Part shown: positions 1-8,819 of the stretch, piece by piece
Layout: the number at the start of each line of letters is the position of its first letter
How positions within the stretch are numbered: position 1 is the first letter of the stretch
Source of the DNA: Azorhizobium oxalatiphilum
Lineage (GTDB): Bacteria; Pseudomonadota; Alphaproteobacteria; Rhizobiales; Xanthobacteraceae
DNA: 64,000 nt
Reading direction: 5' to 3'
Assembly (NCBI RefSeq): GCF_014635325.1
Contig: NZ_BMCT01000007.1
Location: 1 to 64,000 of the forward strand
The notes under the pieces: model-generated
The model's input: only the letters and a program-made list of their open reading frames with translations
The model's database searches: none
What the model was told of the DNA's origin: nothing
Position numbers and translations under genes: made by a program

Positions 1-12
1 GATAAACAATCC

Positions 13-49
13 AAAAAGCCCCTTCAGGACAACCCTGAAGGGGCTTTTT
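13..49 (+). terminator. Rho-independent terminator at window start
   Basis: A perfect 16-bp stem (13-28 with 34-49) closes on the 5-nt loop ACAAC. It begins with five A and ends with five T, so it can work in both directions. It presumably ends a transcript that enters from the left of the window. Confidence 0.9.
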
Positions 50-761
50 GCTGTCTAAACGCGACGCTCTGCAGAGCCTGAACCGGAAAAGCGAAAACAC
101 GGCTGGCCGGGACCAAAATGGGACCCAGCAGGCACCGGTCACGCTGGGCAAACCTGCCCACGAAAGCTCCGAGCCCGCATGCTGCGTGTGCGCTCATTCG
201 TTCCTCGCGGCAGGCGCAAATGCGTAAGCGGTGGCAGGGCGAGGGCGCTAAACCTGCGATGGAGGCGGAAAGCTGGCCTCTTCCGGGTAAGCCGCTCGCC
301 GCACCGCCAAAAGCGGATCTGCTGAACGCACCCATGCAACCCCCGAGCCCCGACGCGGCCTTCGAAAGGCCGGCCCAAAGGCGCAGGTACGGGCCGTCTC
401 GTTAAGTATTGCGTAACTATAAAATCCGAAATGCCGGAAGAATGATAGAAATCCTCCGGCCGTCGCCCGACCGGGCGGCGCCTCCTCCTGCCTGACAGGA
501 GCAAAAAGCCGATCCCCGCGCCATACCCATCCCGCCGGGGATACTCACCACCAAGCAAGGCTGGCGAAAGCGCGCCATCGCCAGATGCGAGCCAGAGTTC
601 GAAGCAGCCCACGCGCTCGTGATGCGGGGCAGGCATGCGTTTGCATTGCCGGCGATGGCGGACGAGCCTCGCGCAAGCTTCCTCTGGCTACCTCTATCGA
701 GGCAACTATCCCGTGTGGCTGTTGCAACTTCCCCAAAGTCAGCCCGGAGATACGACCCTCA
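50..761. other. Non-coding stretch upstream of chemoreceptor
   Basis: No convincing gene is seen in this stretch of about 700 bases. The open frames have poor composition and no ribosome-binding sites. It holds a 12-bp palindrome GCTCTGCAGAGC (66-77) and two adjacent hairpins at 461-480 (CGTCGCCC/GGGCGGCG, loop GACC) and 485-501 (CTCCTG/CAGGAG, loop CCTGA). The part around 400-450 is AT-richer and could hold a promoter. I recognise no known structured RNA. Confidence 0.5.
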
Positions 762-2381
762 ATGCCCCGTTTCGACCTCAAGGTGTCCCACGTCATCGCT
801 TTGATGGTGTTTGCATTCGTGGGCATCACCGCGACACTCCTCGTCAGCGTCGTCGCTTATATGCTGCAGGATGATGCGGCGCGCTCTGCCGTCGCGCGTC
901 AGAACGTGGCTATCCGCGCCGCTGCGACCTCCCTCGCCAAGGCCGTGCCGGGCACGAAGATCGACTGGGCGCAGGATGGCAATGTGGAGCGGCTGGTCAT
1001 GCCGCAGCTGCCGGAGCCCGGTGATCACAGCCTCATTGATGAAATCTCCCTCGTCTCCGACGGCACCGCCACGGTGTTCGCCTTCGACGCGGCGAAGAAT
1101 GATTTCGTCCGCATCACCACCTCCGTGAAGCGGCAGGACGGCACGCGCGCCGTCGGTACAACGCTCGGCAATACAGGCGCGACCTTCGCGACTGTCAAAG
1201 CCGGCAATACGTTCCGCGGCGAAGCCACCATCCTCGATGTGCCCTATTACACCATCTACAAGCCGATCTTTGGCTCGACCGGCCAGGTGATCGGCGTCGT
1301 GTATGGCGGCGTCGTCAAAAGCCAGATCACCGCTCACGTCACCGCCCTTCTCACCACCATCATCCTGCTCTCGCTGGGCCTCGTGATTGTGCTTGCCGGT
1401 GCCGCCGCGCTGCTGGCCCATCGCCTGCTGAGCCCGATCAGCGTCCTGGCCGGCGTCATGCAGCGTCTGGCCGACGATGATCTCGACGTGGAGATCCCGC
1501 TGCGCGACAAGCGCAACGAGTTCGGCGTCATGGCGAATACGGTGCAGGTGTTCCGGGACAATGGTCTTGAGCGCCGCCAGCTGCAGGCGGAGCAGGAGCG
1601 TCTCGCCGCCGAGCGTTTTGCCCGTCAGACCGAGGTGGAAGGCGCCATCAATACCTTCCGCACCGAGATGAAGCAGATGGTGCTCTCCGTGCGGGGCAAC
1701 ATGGATGCGCTGCTCCGGGTGGCCAGCAGCCTGTCGACGGTGGCAGCGCACACCACCTCGCAGACCGAGTCCGCCAACCGGGCCTCGCAGGAAGCCAGCT
1801 CCTCCGTGCAGGGCGTGGCCGGCGCCACCGAGGAACTGTCCGCTTCCATCAGCGAGATTTCGGCTCAGGTGGCCCGCACCACCAGCATCGTTGCCGAAGC
1901 AACGGAGGATGCGCGCAGCACCGGCGCCAAGATCCGGGCGCTGTCCGAAGGTGCCGAGCGGATCGGCAAGGTGGTGGAGCTGATCCAGGCTATCGCCGCC
2001 CAGACCAACCTGCTGGCGCTCAATGCCACCATCGAGGCCGCACGCGCGGGCGAGAGCGGCAAGGGGTTCGCCGTGGTGGCGTCCGAAGTGAAGACGCTGG
2101 CCGACCAGACCGGCAAGGCCACGGAAGAGATCGCCCATCAGGTGAACGCGATCCAGGGCTCCACCTCCGAGGTGGTGAACGCCATCGAAGGTATCATCCA
2201 CATTATCGAGGAAGTGGATCGCTATACCGGCGCCATCGCCACAGCCGTCACCCAGCAGGATTCGGCCACGGGGGAGATCGGCAAGAACATTGCCGCGGCT
2301 TCCCAGGGCTCCGGCACGGTGACGCGCAGCATTGCGGAAGTCATGCACGCCGTGCACGACACCGATCATTGCGCGGTGTAG
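762..2381 (+). CDS. Methyl-accepting chemotaxis protein, C-terminus truncated by amber stop
   Basis: This is a transmembrane chemoreceptor of 539 aa as encoded. From the start [10 protein letters not shown] it has TM1 at about 9-36 and a periplasmic Cache-like sensor at about 37-190 ending in a [10 protein letters not shown]...[10 protein letters not shown] pattern. TM2 is at about 192-222 and a HAMP domain at about 222-275. The MCP signalling domain carries the conserved tip [19 protein letters not shown] near residue 410. It should pass ligand signals to CheW/CheA, but no che genes are in the window. The start was chosen because TM1 begins there; upstream in-frame codons have no membrane character. 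The TAG at 2379-2381 cuts off the last helix: the same frame continues for 29 codons to a TGA at 2469. The signalling tip is intact, so the product may still work. Confidence 0.85.
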   Translation: MPRFDLKVSHVIALMVFAFVGITATLLVSVVAYMLQDDAARSAVARQNVAIRAAATSLAKAVPGTKIDWAQDGNVERLVMPQLPEPGDHSLIDEISLVSDGTATVFAFDAAKNDFVRITTSVKRQDGTRAVGTTLGNTGATFATVKAGNTFRGEATILDVPYYTIYKPIFGSTGQVIGVVYGGVVKSQITAHVTALLTTIILLSLGLVIVLAGAAALLAHRLLSPISVLAGVMQRLADDDLDVEIPLRDKRNEFGVMANTVQVFRDNGLERRQLQAEQERLAAERFARQTEVEGAINTFRTEMKQMVLSVRGNMDALLRVASSLSTVAAHTTSQTESANRASQEASSSVQGVAGATEELSASISEISAQVARTTSIVAEATEDARSTGAKIRALSEGAERIGKVVELIQAIAAQTNLLALNATIEAARAGESGKGFAVVASEVKTLADQTGKATEEIAHQVNAIQGSTSEVVNAIEGIIHIIEEVDRYTGAIATAVTQQDSATGEIGKNIAAASQGSGTVTRSIAEVMHAVHDTDHCAV

Positions 2382-2471
2382 GTGAGCGAGACGTCGCGCC
2401 GGATGGCCGATGACAATGAGAAGCTGAACCACGTGGTGGAGCAGTTCCTGTCCAAGGTGGCGGCGGCCTGA
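2382..2471 (+). other. In-frame remnant of chemoreceptor C-terminus after amber codon
   Basis: Directly after TAG 2379-2381 the same frame reads VSETSRRMADDNEKLNHVVE and on to FLSKVAAA, then TGA at 2469-2471. This is the usual C-terminal helix of alphaproteobacterial chemoreceptors. One C-to-T change of a CAG codon would explain the stop. Confidence 0.8.
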
Positions 2472-2502
2472 TCGGCGCCACCCATCGGGCGAGGGGCGGG
2501 CT

Positions 2503-3501
2503 TTAGCGTGAGGGACGCAAAGAGCCGTCGGATGTCATGATTTCCAGCCACCGGCGCCGTTCGGTGGCGAGGACGCGCGAGATCTGGCGGCTGCCGCTGG
2601 CCACCACCTCCAGCCCGTTTGTCTGCAACTGGCCCATGACGCCGTGCTCAAGCAGGGCGATGCGCAACGCCAGCTCCAGCGCGTCCCGCACGCTGGGCGG
2701 CAGCCCGGCCGGCGCGGCCACGGCCTGCCAGGTATAGGCATCCATCTGCGGCATGCCGCTCTCGGCGAATGTGGGAACGTTGGGCAGCAGGGGCGAGGGC
2801 ACAGAGCCGGTGACGGCAAGTGCCCGCACCTCACCCCGCGCGACGGCATCCGCCACCAGCGAGGGCGCCTGGAACGATGCCTGAATATCGCCCGCGAGCA
2901 GAGCCGGCACGACGGCGCCGCCGCCCTGAAAGTAAGCGAGGCGGCCGTTGGCGCCGATGGTGCGCAGAAACTCCCCCGCCACCAGATCGTTGATCGATCC
3001 CCGTCCTGAGGCGCCGAAAGAGGTGTCCGGCTGGGTGCGCAGGTAGGCGGCGAATTCCGCCAGACTGGTCACGGCCAACTCGCTCCGCACAACCAGAACA
3101 AGCGGAGACCGCACAGCCATGATCAGGGGGTCGAGATCCCTCTGCGGCGAGAAGCCGGCGTTGGTGACGATCGCAGGATCGAGCAACAGCAGCGTGCTCG
3201 GGGTCACGAGCAGGGTATGCCCGTCGGGCGTAGCCTGCGCCACATAGCGGGCGCCACGGGCGCCGCTCTCGCCGGCTATGCTGTAGACATTGACGGGCGC
3301 GCCCAAGGAGCGCGACAGCGCGGGCGCAAGCACATCCGCCAGTCGCTGGCTGACGCCGCCCGGAGGCAGGGGCACCACCAGAGTGATGGGCTGGCTTGGA
3401 AAGCGGGTGCTGTCACGCGCGGTCCAGCTCGGCCCAAGGGTGAGCCCGGTCACGCCCACGATCAGGGCCAGAAGCAGAAGAAAGCGCGAATGTCCTGCCA
3501 T
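2503..3501 (-). CDS. Bug/TctC-type periplasmic solute-binding protein
   Basis: This 332-aa protein belongs to the Bug (tripartite tricarboxylate transporter receptor) family. An N-terminal hydrophobic signal or anchor lies at about 5-22, followed by the family patterns ITLVVPLPPGG, GARGARYVAQATPDGHTLLV and PNVPTFAESG. Such proteins bind small carboxylates in the periplasm. The residue after the PPGG loop that is usually Asp appears to be Ser/Gln (GGVSQRLAD). No TctA/TctB membrane partners are nearby, which is common for Bug orphans. It converges on the chemoreceptor gene. The ligand cannot be predicted. Confidence 0.85.
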   Translation of the reverse strand: MAGHSRFLLLLALIVGVTGLTLGPSWTARDSTRFPSQPITLVVPLPPGGVSQRLADVLAPALSRSLGAPVNVYSIAGESGARGARYVAQATPDGHTLLVTPSTLLLLDPAIVTNAGFSPQRDLDPLIMAVRSPLVLVVRSELAVTSLAEFAAYLRTQPDTSFGASGRGSINDLVAGEFLRTIGANGRLAYFQGGGAVVPALLAGDIQASFQAPSLVADAVARGEVRALAVTGSVPSPLLPNVPTFAESGMPQMDAYTWQAVAAPAGLPPSVRDALELALRIALLEHGVMGQLQTNGLEVVASGSRQISRVLATERRRWLEIMTSDGSLRPSR

Positions 3502-3822
3502 GGATGACGCCCATATCGCACACTATATATGTACCGTTTCGGCCTTGCTCGTTCTATGTCTCGGCCAAAAGTGCAGCATCAATAACTATCAGCGTCAAGG
3601 ATTGATCCATCTTCCGTGAGATGTAGCCAAATTTGATTAGGTATCTGAAGCTGTCCTGATCATGAGTTTTGCTGCGGTGCCGAAAATACCATATGCATCT
3701 GATGCGATGTTTGTAGTCAACTCGCGCGCCGGGACGGGCGGCCGTTTCCGGGCGCGCGCAGATCATCGCTCCAATTTTGGGGTCCGCAATGGTATCGGTG
3801 GGTCGGTTCCAGGGAGACCGCC
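3502..3822. other. AT-richer intergenic region between divergent genes
   Basis: This 321-bp divergent spacer serves the Bug-type gene (minus) and the aminotransferase (plus). It is AT-richer around 3520-3720. A purine-rich GGGAGACC just before the ATG at 3823 is the ribosome-binding site of the aminotransferase. I recognise no further element. Confidence 0.5.
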
Positions 3823-5007
3823 ATGCTGAACACCGTTTCCGCTTTCGATCGCATCGGCGAGGAGAATGCATTCGCCGTCCTCGCGCGCGCCACGACGCTC
3901 GCCGCGCAGGGGCGCGACATCATCAATCTCGGCATCGGCCAGCCGGATTTCCGCACGCCGGAGCATATCGTCGAGGCCGCCATCAAGGCGCTGAAGGACG
4001 GGCAGCACGGCTATACGCCCTCGGTGGGCATCCAGCCGCTGCGCGAAGCTGTGGCCAGGGATCTGCATCGCCGCTTCGACGTGGAGGTGGATCCCGGCCT
4101 GGTGATGATCATGCCCGGTGGCAAAGTCACCATGTATGCGGCCATCCTGCTGTTCGGCGAGCCGGGGGCGGAGATCCTCTACCCCGACCCCGGCTTCCCC
4201 ATCTACCGCTCCATGATCGAATATACCGGCGCGACGCCCATCCCGGTGCCGATCCGCGAGGAGAACGGCTTTGCCTTCTCGGCCGAGGAGACGCTGGCGC
4301 TGATCACGCCGAAGACCCGGCTTTTGATCATCAATTCGCCCGCCAATCCCACCGGCGGCGTGACCCCCAAGGCCGAGATCGACAAGCTGGTGAAGGGCCT
4401 CGCGGATCATCCGCACGTGGCGTTGATGTCGGACGAGATCTACGACCAGTTCCTGTTCGACGGCGAGCGTCACCAGACGCTGCTGGCCTATCCGGAAATT
4501 CGCGACCGCCTGATCCTGCTCAACGGCTGGTCCAAGACCTATGCCATGACCGGCTGGCGTCTCGGCTATTCCATCTGGCCGAAGGATCTCTACGAGAAGG
4601 TGCGCAAGCTCTCGGTGAATGCGTGGTCCTGCGTGAACGCGGCCACCCAATATGCCGGCATCGCCGCCCTTGAGGGACCGCAGGAGCCGGTCGCCGCCAT
4701 GCTGGCGGAGTTCGACAAGCGCCGCAAACTGGTGGTGGAGGGGCTGAACGCGCTGCCGGGCGTCTCCTGCGCCAATCCCAAGGGCGCCTTCTACGCTTTC
4801 CCCAATGTCTCGCGCACCGGCTGGACCTCGGCCAAGCAACTCGCCTCGGCGCTGCTGGAGGAGGCGGGTGTCGCTGTCATCGGCGGGCCGGATTTCGGCG
4901 TGCATGGGGAGGGCTATATCCGCCTCTCCTATGCCAATTCGGCCGAGAACATCGCCCGCGCCCTGGAGCGGATGGGCACCTTCCTCAGCGCCCGCAAGGT
5001 CGCCTGA
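3823..5007 (+). CDS. PLP-dependent aminotransferase, class I/II
   Basis: This 394-aa cytoplasmic enzyme has the aspartate-aminotransferase fold. Visible signatures are GIGQPDF near the N-terminus, N175-P-T-G, the PLP-pyridine Asp in SDEIYDQ, and the Schiff-base Lys238 in SKTYAMTGWRLGY. The length is normal for the family. The start is fixed by a GGGAGACC ribosome-binding site and by the N-terminal alignment. It transfers amino groups between an amino acid and a 2-oxo acid; the substrate cannot be read from sequence (Asp, aromatic or branched-chain type). It is probably transcribed alone, with a strong hairpin directly downstream. Confidence 0.9.
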   Translation: MLNTVSAFDRIGEENAFAVLARATTLAAQGRDIINLGIGQPDFRTPEHIVEAAIKALKDGQHGYTPSVGIQPLREAVARDLHRRFDVEVDPGLVMIMPGGKVTMYAAILLFGEPGAEILYPDPGFPIYRSMIEYTGATPIPVPIREENGFAFSAEETLALITPKTRLLIINSPANPTGGVTPKAEIDKLVKGLADHPHVALMSDEIYDQFLFDGERHQTLLAYPEIRDRLILLNGWSKTYAMTGWRLGYSIWPKDLYEKVRKLSVNAWSCVNAATQYAGIAALEGPQEPVAAMLAEFDKRRKLVVEGLNALPGVSCANPKGAFYAFPNVSRTGWTSAKQLASALLEEAGVAVIGGPDFGVHGEGYIRLSYANSAENIARALERMGTFLSARKVA

Positions 5008-5015
5008 CACTCATT

Positions 5016-5058
5016 CCGCAGGTCCGTGCGGCGCGCCGGCAGGCGCACGGACCTGCGG
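5016..5058 (+). terminator. Strong hairpin after aminotransferase gene
   Basis: A perfect 15-bp stem (5016-5030 with 5044-5058) has a 13-nt GC-rich loop and starts 8 bases after the aminotransferase stop. There is no T-run, so it is either a weak intrinsic terminator or an mRNA 3'-end stabiliser. Confidence 0.6.
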
Positions 5059-5180
5059 CACCAAGGGGCTGAAGCGCATTCGCTTTTCGACGCGTGGCGG
5101 ATGCGTGCCGGCGGATCGCCGGGGGTTGCACCCGGCCCCCGCTTGCCGCAAAGCTGCGGTGGTCAGAAGGGGAAGCGCGC

Positions 5181-6104
5181 ATGGTCAAGGTGGTGTCCGT
5201 CGGCGAAGTGATGGTGGAACTGGCGCGCGGGGATGATGGCCGCTTCGGCCAGGCGTTCGGTGGCGACACGTTCAACACCGCCGTCTATCTCGCGCGCGCC
5301 GGCATCGACACCGCTTATGCCACCGCGCTCGGTGACGACATCTTCTCTGCCCAGGTGATCGCGCTGGCGGCGAGCGAGGGGCTGGCCACCGATGCCATCG
5401 TGCAGGTTCCGGGCCGCATGCCCGGCCTCTACATCATCACCACCGACGCCAAGGGCGAGCGCACCTTCCATTACTGGCGCGACAATGCCCCGGCCCGCCA
5501 ATTGTTCGAGCTGGACGGCTGGCAGTCCTCGGCCGAGAAGCTGGTTGGCGCGCAGGCTGTCTATTTCTCCGGCATCACGCTGTCGCTTTATTCCAACGCC
5601 GGCCTTGGCCGTTTCCTCGCTTCGCTGGAGGTGGCGGGTGAGGGCGGCGCATGGCGGGTGTTCGATGGCAATTTCCGCCCGCGCGGCTGGCAGAACGATC
5701 TGCCCCGTGCGCGCATGGTGTTCGCCGAGGCGCTGAAGCGGTCCTCCATGGCGCTGCCCACCTTCGAGGATGAGGCCATGCTGTGGGGCGATGCCTCGCC
5801 GGAGGCGACCATCGCCCGCATCACCACTTTCGGGGTCAAGGAAGTGGTGGTGAAGAACGGCCCCGGCGGTGCCTATGTGCATGCGGGCGGGCAGACGGTT
5901 TTCGTGCCCGTGGAGCGCGAGATCCTGCCCGTGGACACCACGGGGGCGGGCGACAGCTTCAACGCCGGTTATCTCGCCGCGCGCCTGAAGGGCGAGACGC
6001 CAGAAGCGGCGGCGCGTGCCGGCCATGCGCTGGCGGGCACGGTGATCATGCACCGCGGCGCCATCATCCCCCGCCTCACGCAGGAAGGCGTGTCGGCGCA
6101 TTGA
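5181..6104 (+). CDS. kdgK: PfkB-family sugar kinase, probably 2-keto-3-deoxygluconate kinase
   Basis: This 307-aa ribokinase-family enzyme probably phosphorylates 2-keto-3-deoxygluconate to KDPG. The N-terminus MVKVVSVGEVMVELARG and the GGDTFNTAVYLARAG motif are typical of KDG kinases. The C-terminal PfkB signature DTTGAGDSFNAGYLAARL contains the catalytic base Asp258. The ATG at 5181 follows GAAGGGGAAG and is preferred over an upstream in-frame ATG at 5094 that would add about 29 residues without similarity. The KDPG aldolase gene, the next step of the pathway, lies 2 kb downstream on the other strand, which supports the assignment. Another sugar substrate remains possible. Confidence 0.82.
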   Translation: MVKVVSVGEVMVELARGDDGRFGQAFGGDTFNTAVYLARAGIDTAYATALGDDIFSAQVIALAASEGLATDAIVQVPGRMPGLYIITTDAKGERTFHYWRDNAPARQLFELDGWQSSAEKLVGAQAVYFSGITLSLYSNAGLGRFLASLEVAGEGGAWRVFDGNFRPRGWQNDLPRARMVFAEALKRSSMALPTFEDEAMLWGDASPEATIARITTFGVKEVVVKNGPGGAYVHAGGQTVFVPVEREILPVDTTGAGDSFNAGYLAARLKGETPEAAARAGHALAGTVIMHRGAIIPRLTQEGVSAH

Positions 6105-6257
6105 TGGGCTTTGGCCGGTCCTCTGTCTTCGGATTGTATCTAGACAGTTGCGTTGTCGGCATAAGCAACCTCCATCCAATTGTATTTCGCACCTGCGCAC
6201 CACGCTTGTCGTGGTATGCAGTTTATGGGCTTGTGGCTTCTCGGTGGGAGAGAAACA

Positions 6258-6983
6258 GTGTTCGATCAGGAACTTCTAGACAAATACATATCAGGTGGGC
6301 TCACAGACGTTTTTGGCTGGGGGCTCGATACGGGCTTGGCGCAAGTCTTTTCACACATAGATGAATTTCAACGGAATAAAGGCATTACCGGGCCGCTGGT
6401 TGAAATCGGCGTTCAGGACGGCCGGGTCCTGATTCTGCTCGCATTGCTCGCAAGAGAAGGTGAGCGCGCAATAGGTATCGATATATTCGAGAATCAAGGC
6501 GAAAATCTTGATTTCAGCGGCGGAAATACATCCGTCGAACGTGTTCTTTCAAACATTAAACTCCACGCACCCAATTCTGATGTTGAGTTGATTAAATCAA
6601 ACTCATTCAGAATTCCGAGATCGGATTTGGATAAGCTGGAAAATTTCAGAATAATGCACGTCGATGGCGGTCATTATCTGGAAGTGGTAATGAATGATCT
6701 GGAAATCGCCCAGCGTACAATCGGCGCTGGCGGTGTTATCGTTATGGATGATTTTTGGCACTCTGGTTTTCCTGAAGTTCAGGAAGCGGTTCACAAATAC
6801 TTCTTTACGTCTCCGATCATTCGCGCTGCGCCATTCATGGTTGGCCGGAACAAGCTGTTCCTGGCAAGTCATGAAATCAGATCGGATCTCAAGGCATATA
6901 TTTTTGAACGTATGCCCGCGAATATGCAAAAGCAGGTTCGCGTGCTCGGTTATGATGCCTTCACAATTGACCCTCAATGGTGA
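6258..6983 (+). CDS. SAM-dependent class I methyltransferase-like protein, AT-rich islet
   Basis: This predicted 241-aa protein has a Rossmann methyltransferase core. A glycine-rich loop LVEIGVQDGR is at about 47-56, the acidic strand end AIGIDIF follows, and then MHVDGGHYLEVVMNDLEIA and GGVIVMDDFW. This pattern fits the Methyltransf_24/MdmC-like group that methylates small molecules or sugars. The GTG at 6258 is chosen because GGGAGAG lies upstream; an in-frame ATG at 6180 is the alternative. Base use is unlike its neighbours: 6541-6600 has 21 G+C of 60, while flanking genes are far richer. That suggests recent transfer. The substrate is unknown, and its neighbours give no hint. Confidence 0.7.
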   Translation: MFDQELLDKYISGGLTDVFGWGLDTGLAQVFSHIDEFQRNKGITGPLVEIGVQDGRVLILLALLAREGERAIGIDIFENQGENLDFSGGNTSVERVLSNIKLHAPNSDVELIKSNSFRIPRSDLDKLENFRIMHVDGGHYLEVVMNDLEIAQRTIGAGGVIVMDDFWHSGFPEVQEAVHKYFFTSPIIRAAPFMVGRNKLFLASHEIRSDLKAYIFERMPANMQKQVRVLGYDAFTIDPQW

Positions 6984-7034
6984 GATCGCGTGTTTGATGC
7001 GATATCCCGGTGCTGGTGATTAGGTTGGGATAGA

Positions 7035-7066
7035 AGCGGGGAGGTGAGCTTGCCCTCACCCCCGCT
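7035..7066. terminator. Bidirectional hairpin between convergent genes
   Basis: An imperfect stem-loop (AGCGGGG..GTGAG pairing with CTCAC..CCCCGCT, loop around CTTGCC) lies between the methyltransferase gene and the convergent LysE gene. It overlaps the LysE stop codon at 7056-7058. It probably separates the two transcripts. Confidence 0.5.
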
Positions 7067-7679
7067 GAGCCAATGCCAGTCTTATCCCGAAGGCCACGAA
7101 CACAAGGCCCGTCAGTCGGTCCAGCGCGCGCACCACGGCGGGCCGCGCCAGCAGGCGGCCGAGGGGGACGGTGGCGGCGATGAGCACGGCGAACCAGAGC
7201 AATGACAGCACCACATGCAGGCTCGCGAGCGCGAGGCTGAACAGCAGGGCATTGCCGCCGGGCGGAATGAACTGCGGCAGGAAGGTCAGATAGAAGATGC
7301 CGACCTTCGGGTTGAGCAGATTGGTCAGGAGCCCGCGCCGAAAATCACCTGAGGCGCGCGGGTTCGTGTCCGGCGTCAGCCCGGCCGTGCGGGGCTTCAG
7401 GATCAGCCGCGCGCCGAGCACGAACAGATAGAGCGCGCCCGCGCTCTTCACCACGGTGAAGGCCAGTTCCGAAGCGGCCAGCAGCGCCGTGAGGCCCAAT
7501 GCCGCCGCCACCGCCCAGCCGAACAGGCCGAGCGCGATGCCGAGCGCGGAAATCGCCCCGCTGCGGGGACCACTGATCGCTGCCGCTCGCAGCACGAGGG
7601 CGGTGTCCACGCCGGGGGTGAGCGTCAGCACGCTCGCCGCGAGGGCGAAGGCCAGGAAGAGCGGCAGCGTCTCGGCCAT
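7056..7679 (-). CDS. LysE/RhtB-family amino-acid exporter
   Basis: This 207-aa inner-membrane protein has about six hydrophobic segments. It has the LysE-family hallmarks: the N-terminal LTPGVDTALVLR (usually PGP), NLLNPKVGIFYLTFLPQF, and a C-terminal helix pair. Members export amino acids or derivatives using the proton motive force. The ATG at 7679 gives the standard family length. It follows the KDPG aldolase gene by 25 bases on the same strand, so the two are probably co-transcribed. The substrate is unknown. Confidence 0.88.
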   Translation of the reverse strand: MAETLPLFLAFALAASVLTLTPGVDTALVLRAAAISGPRSGAISALGIALGLFGWAVAAALGLTALLAASELAFTVVKSAGALYLFVLGARLILKPRTAGLTPDTNPRASGDFRRGLLTNLLNPKVGIFYLTFLPQFIPPGGNALLFSLALASLHVVLSLLWFAVLIAATVPLGRLLARPAVVRALDRLTGLVFVAFGIRLALAQRG

Positions 7680-7704
7680 GGTTTGCGCCGCTCCGTTCAG
7701 ATCG

Positions 7705-8352
7705 TCAGTCGAACTTCGCCGCGCGCGGCAGCTTTGCCGCCGCCGCCGAAAGCTCGCGCACCTTGTCGAAATTGCCCGCCTTGATGGCGTCTCCCGGCAC
7801 CACCCAGGAGCCGCCCACGGCGACCACGTTCGGCAGCGCCAGATAGTCGGCGGCATTGGAGGGGCCGATGCCGCCGGTGGGGCAGAAGCGCAGGGCCGGC
7901 AGCGGGCCGCCCAGACCCTTCAGGAAGGGCGCGCCGCCCGAGGGCTCGGCGGGGAAAAACTTCAGCACCTTGAAGCCGAGCGCGTCGAGCGCCATGGCCT
8001 CGCTCACCGTGGCGCAGCCGGGCAGCACCGGCACCGGGGCCTCGGCAAGAGCGGCAGCCAGAGCCGGCGTGGTGCCGGGGGTGACGATATAGGTGGCGCC
8101 CGCCTCGATCACGGCCTCGATCTGCGACCGTTCGGTCACGGTGCCGGCGCCGACGATGGCGCCTTCCACCTCGGCGGCGATCAGGCTCATGGCGCGCAGG
8201 GCGACGGGCGTGCGCAGCGTCACCTCGATGAGCGGCAGGCCGCCTTCCACCAGTGCGCGGGCCAGCGGCACCGCATCCTCGATGCGCTCGATCACCACCA
8301 CGGGGATCACCGGCGCCTTGGCGATGAGGGGAAGGGGGTTCTTTTCGCTCAT
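7705..8352 (-). CDS. eda: 2-keto-3-deoxy-6-phosphogluconate (KDPG/KHG) aldolase
   Basis: This 215-aa class I aldolase cleaves KDPG to pyruvate and glyceraldehyde-3-phosphate in the Entner-Doudoroff pathway. Glu43 and Arg47 of LIEVTLRTP, the GAGTV loop and the Schiff-base Lys131 of KFFPAE are all present, as is the phosphate-binding CPTGGI. The ATG at 8352 is preferred over a 64-residue upstream extension (to 8544) that has no similarity to the family. It is the leader gene of a small minus-strand unit with the LysE exporter. The KDG kinase at 5181-6104 supplies its substrate. Confidence 0.93.
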   Translation of the reverse strand: MSEKNPLPLIAKAPVIPVVVIERIEDAVPLARALVEGGLPLIEVTLRTPVALRAMSLIAAEVEGAIVGAGTVTERSQIEAVIEAGATYIVTPGTTPALAAALAEAPVPVLPGCATVSEAMALDALGFKVLKFFPAEPSGGAPFLKGLGGPLPALRFCPTGGIGPSNAADYLALPNVVAVGGSWVVPGDAIKAGNFDKVRELSAAAAKLPRAAKFD

Positions 8353-8600
8353 TCCGGCAACTCCCTTGAGGGCCACGTCCTGCGCGGCATGTCGGCAGGG
8401 CGTCCCTGCATCGCAAGGGCTCCCCGCCTCGTTGCGCCTATGAAGCCCAGCGGGCCGGTTCTGTCGAGACCCAACGGCCGGGCATTTGGGTGGCCCGACC
8501 TTACCGTCGCTGCGGAAGGTCGCATTGGCAGAGAAAAACCGCATGGCTGAACGGTTCCGCCATGCTCCTCCGGAGGCTGAGAGGGCTGGACAGGAAAAGT

Positions 8601-8613
8601 GATACTCTGTATC
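8601..8613. promoter_or_regulatory. Candidate operator upstream of zinc-uptake genes
   Basis: A perfect inverted repeat GATAC-TCT-GTATC lies 24 bases before the first gene of the zinc locus. Its position suits a Zur operator, but the sequence is not a clear match to published alphaproteobacterial Zur boxes. The assignment rests on position only. Confidence 0.35.
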
Positions 8614-8636
8614 TCTGATGGCATATCGGAGTTTCC

Positions 8637-8819
8637 ATGGCCTCGTCCCACAGCCATGGCCATGACCATTCCCATGGCCATCACCATGCCCCTCGCCCGC
8701 GCCCGGTGGCGCAGATCGGCGGCTCGGCGTTGCGCGCCTCGCTGATCACCCGGCTCTCGGTCGCGGTGATCCTGTGCGCGGTGATGTGGGTGGGCGTGCT
8801 GCTGGTGACGCAGCCATGA
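8637..8819 (+). CDS. Small His-rich single-pass membrane protein of the zinc locus
   Basis: This 60-aa protein begins MASSHSHGHDHSHGHHHAPR, so about half of its first 17 residues are His. One hydrophobic helix follows (about 37-57, LSVAVILCAVMWVGVLLV). The ATGA overlap of its stop with the start of znuC (8816-8819) argues for translational coupling and a real gene. I infer that it is a metal-binding or metal-sensing accessory of the importer. No family is recognised. Confidence 0.7.
   Translation: MASSHSHGHDHSHGHHHAPRPRPVAQIGGSALRASLITRLSVAVILCAVMWVGVLLVTQP

Noticed and set aside
134-175. A string resembling part of a c-di-GMP-I riboswitch (CACGCTGGGCAAACC) upstream of the chemoreceptor
   Set aside because: The second conserved part (GACGCAAAGCC and the GG-CTA tetraloop receptor) is missing downstream, so the match is by chance.
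118-405. A 95-codon open frame in the leading intergenic region
   Set aside because: No ribosome-binding site, low-complexity composition and a competing frame on the other strand. There is no evidence of coding.
759-2432. A 557-codon minus-strand frame opposite the first chemoreceptor
   Set aside because: His/Gly/Asp-rich shadow without motifs. The plus strand encodes a standard receptor.
6258-6983. The methyltransferase-like protein as a cephalosporin hydroxylase-type protein
   Set aside because: The glycine-rich loop and DGGH/DDFW pattern fit a Methyltransf_24-type fold. Nothing specific to the other group is visible, so only the general fold is claimed.
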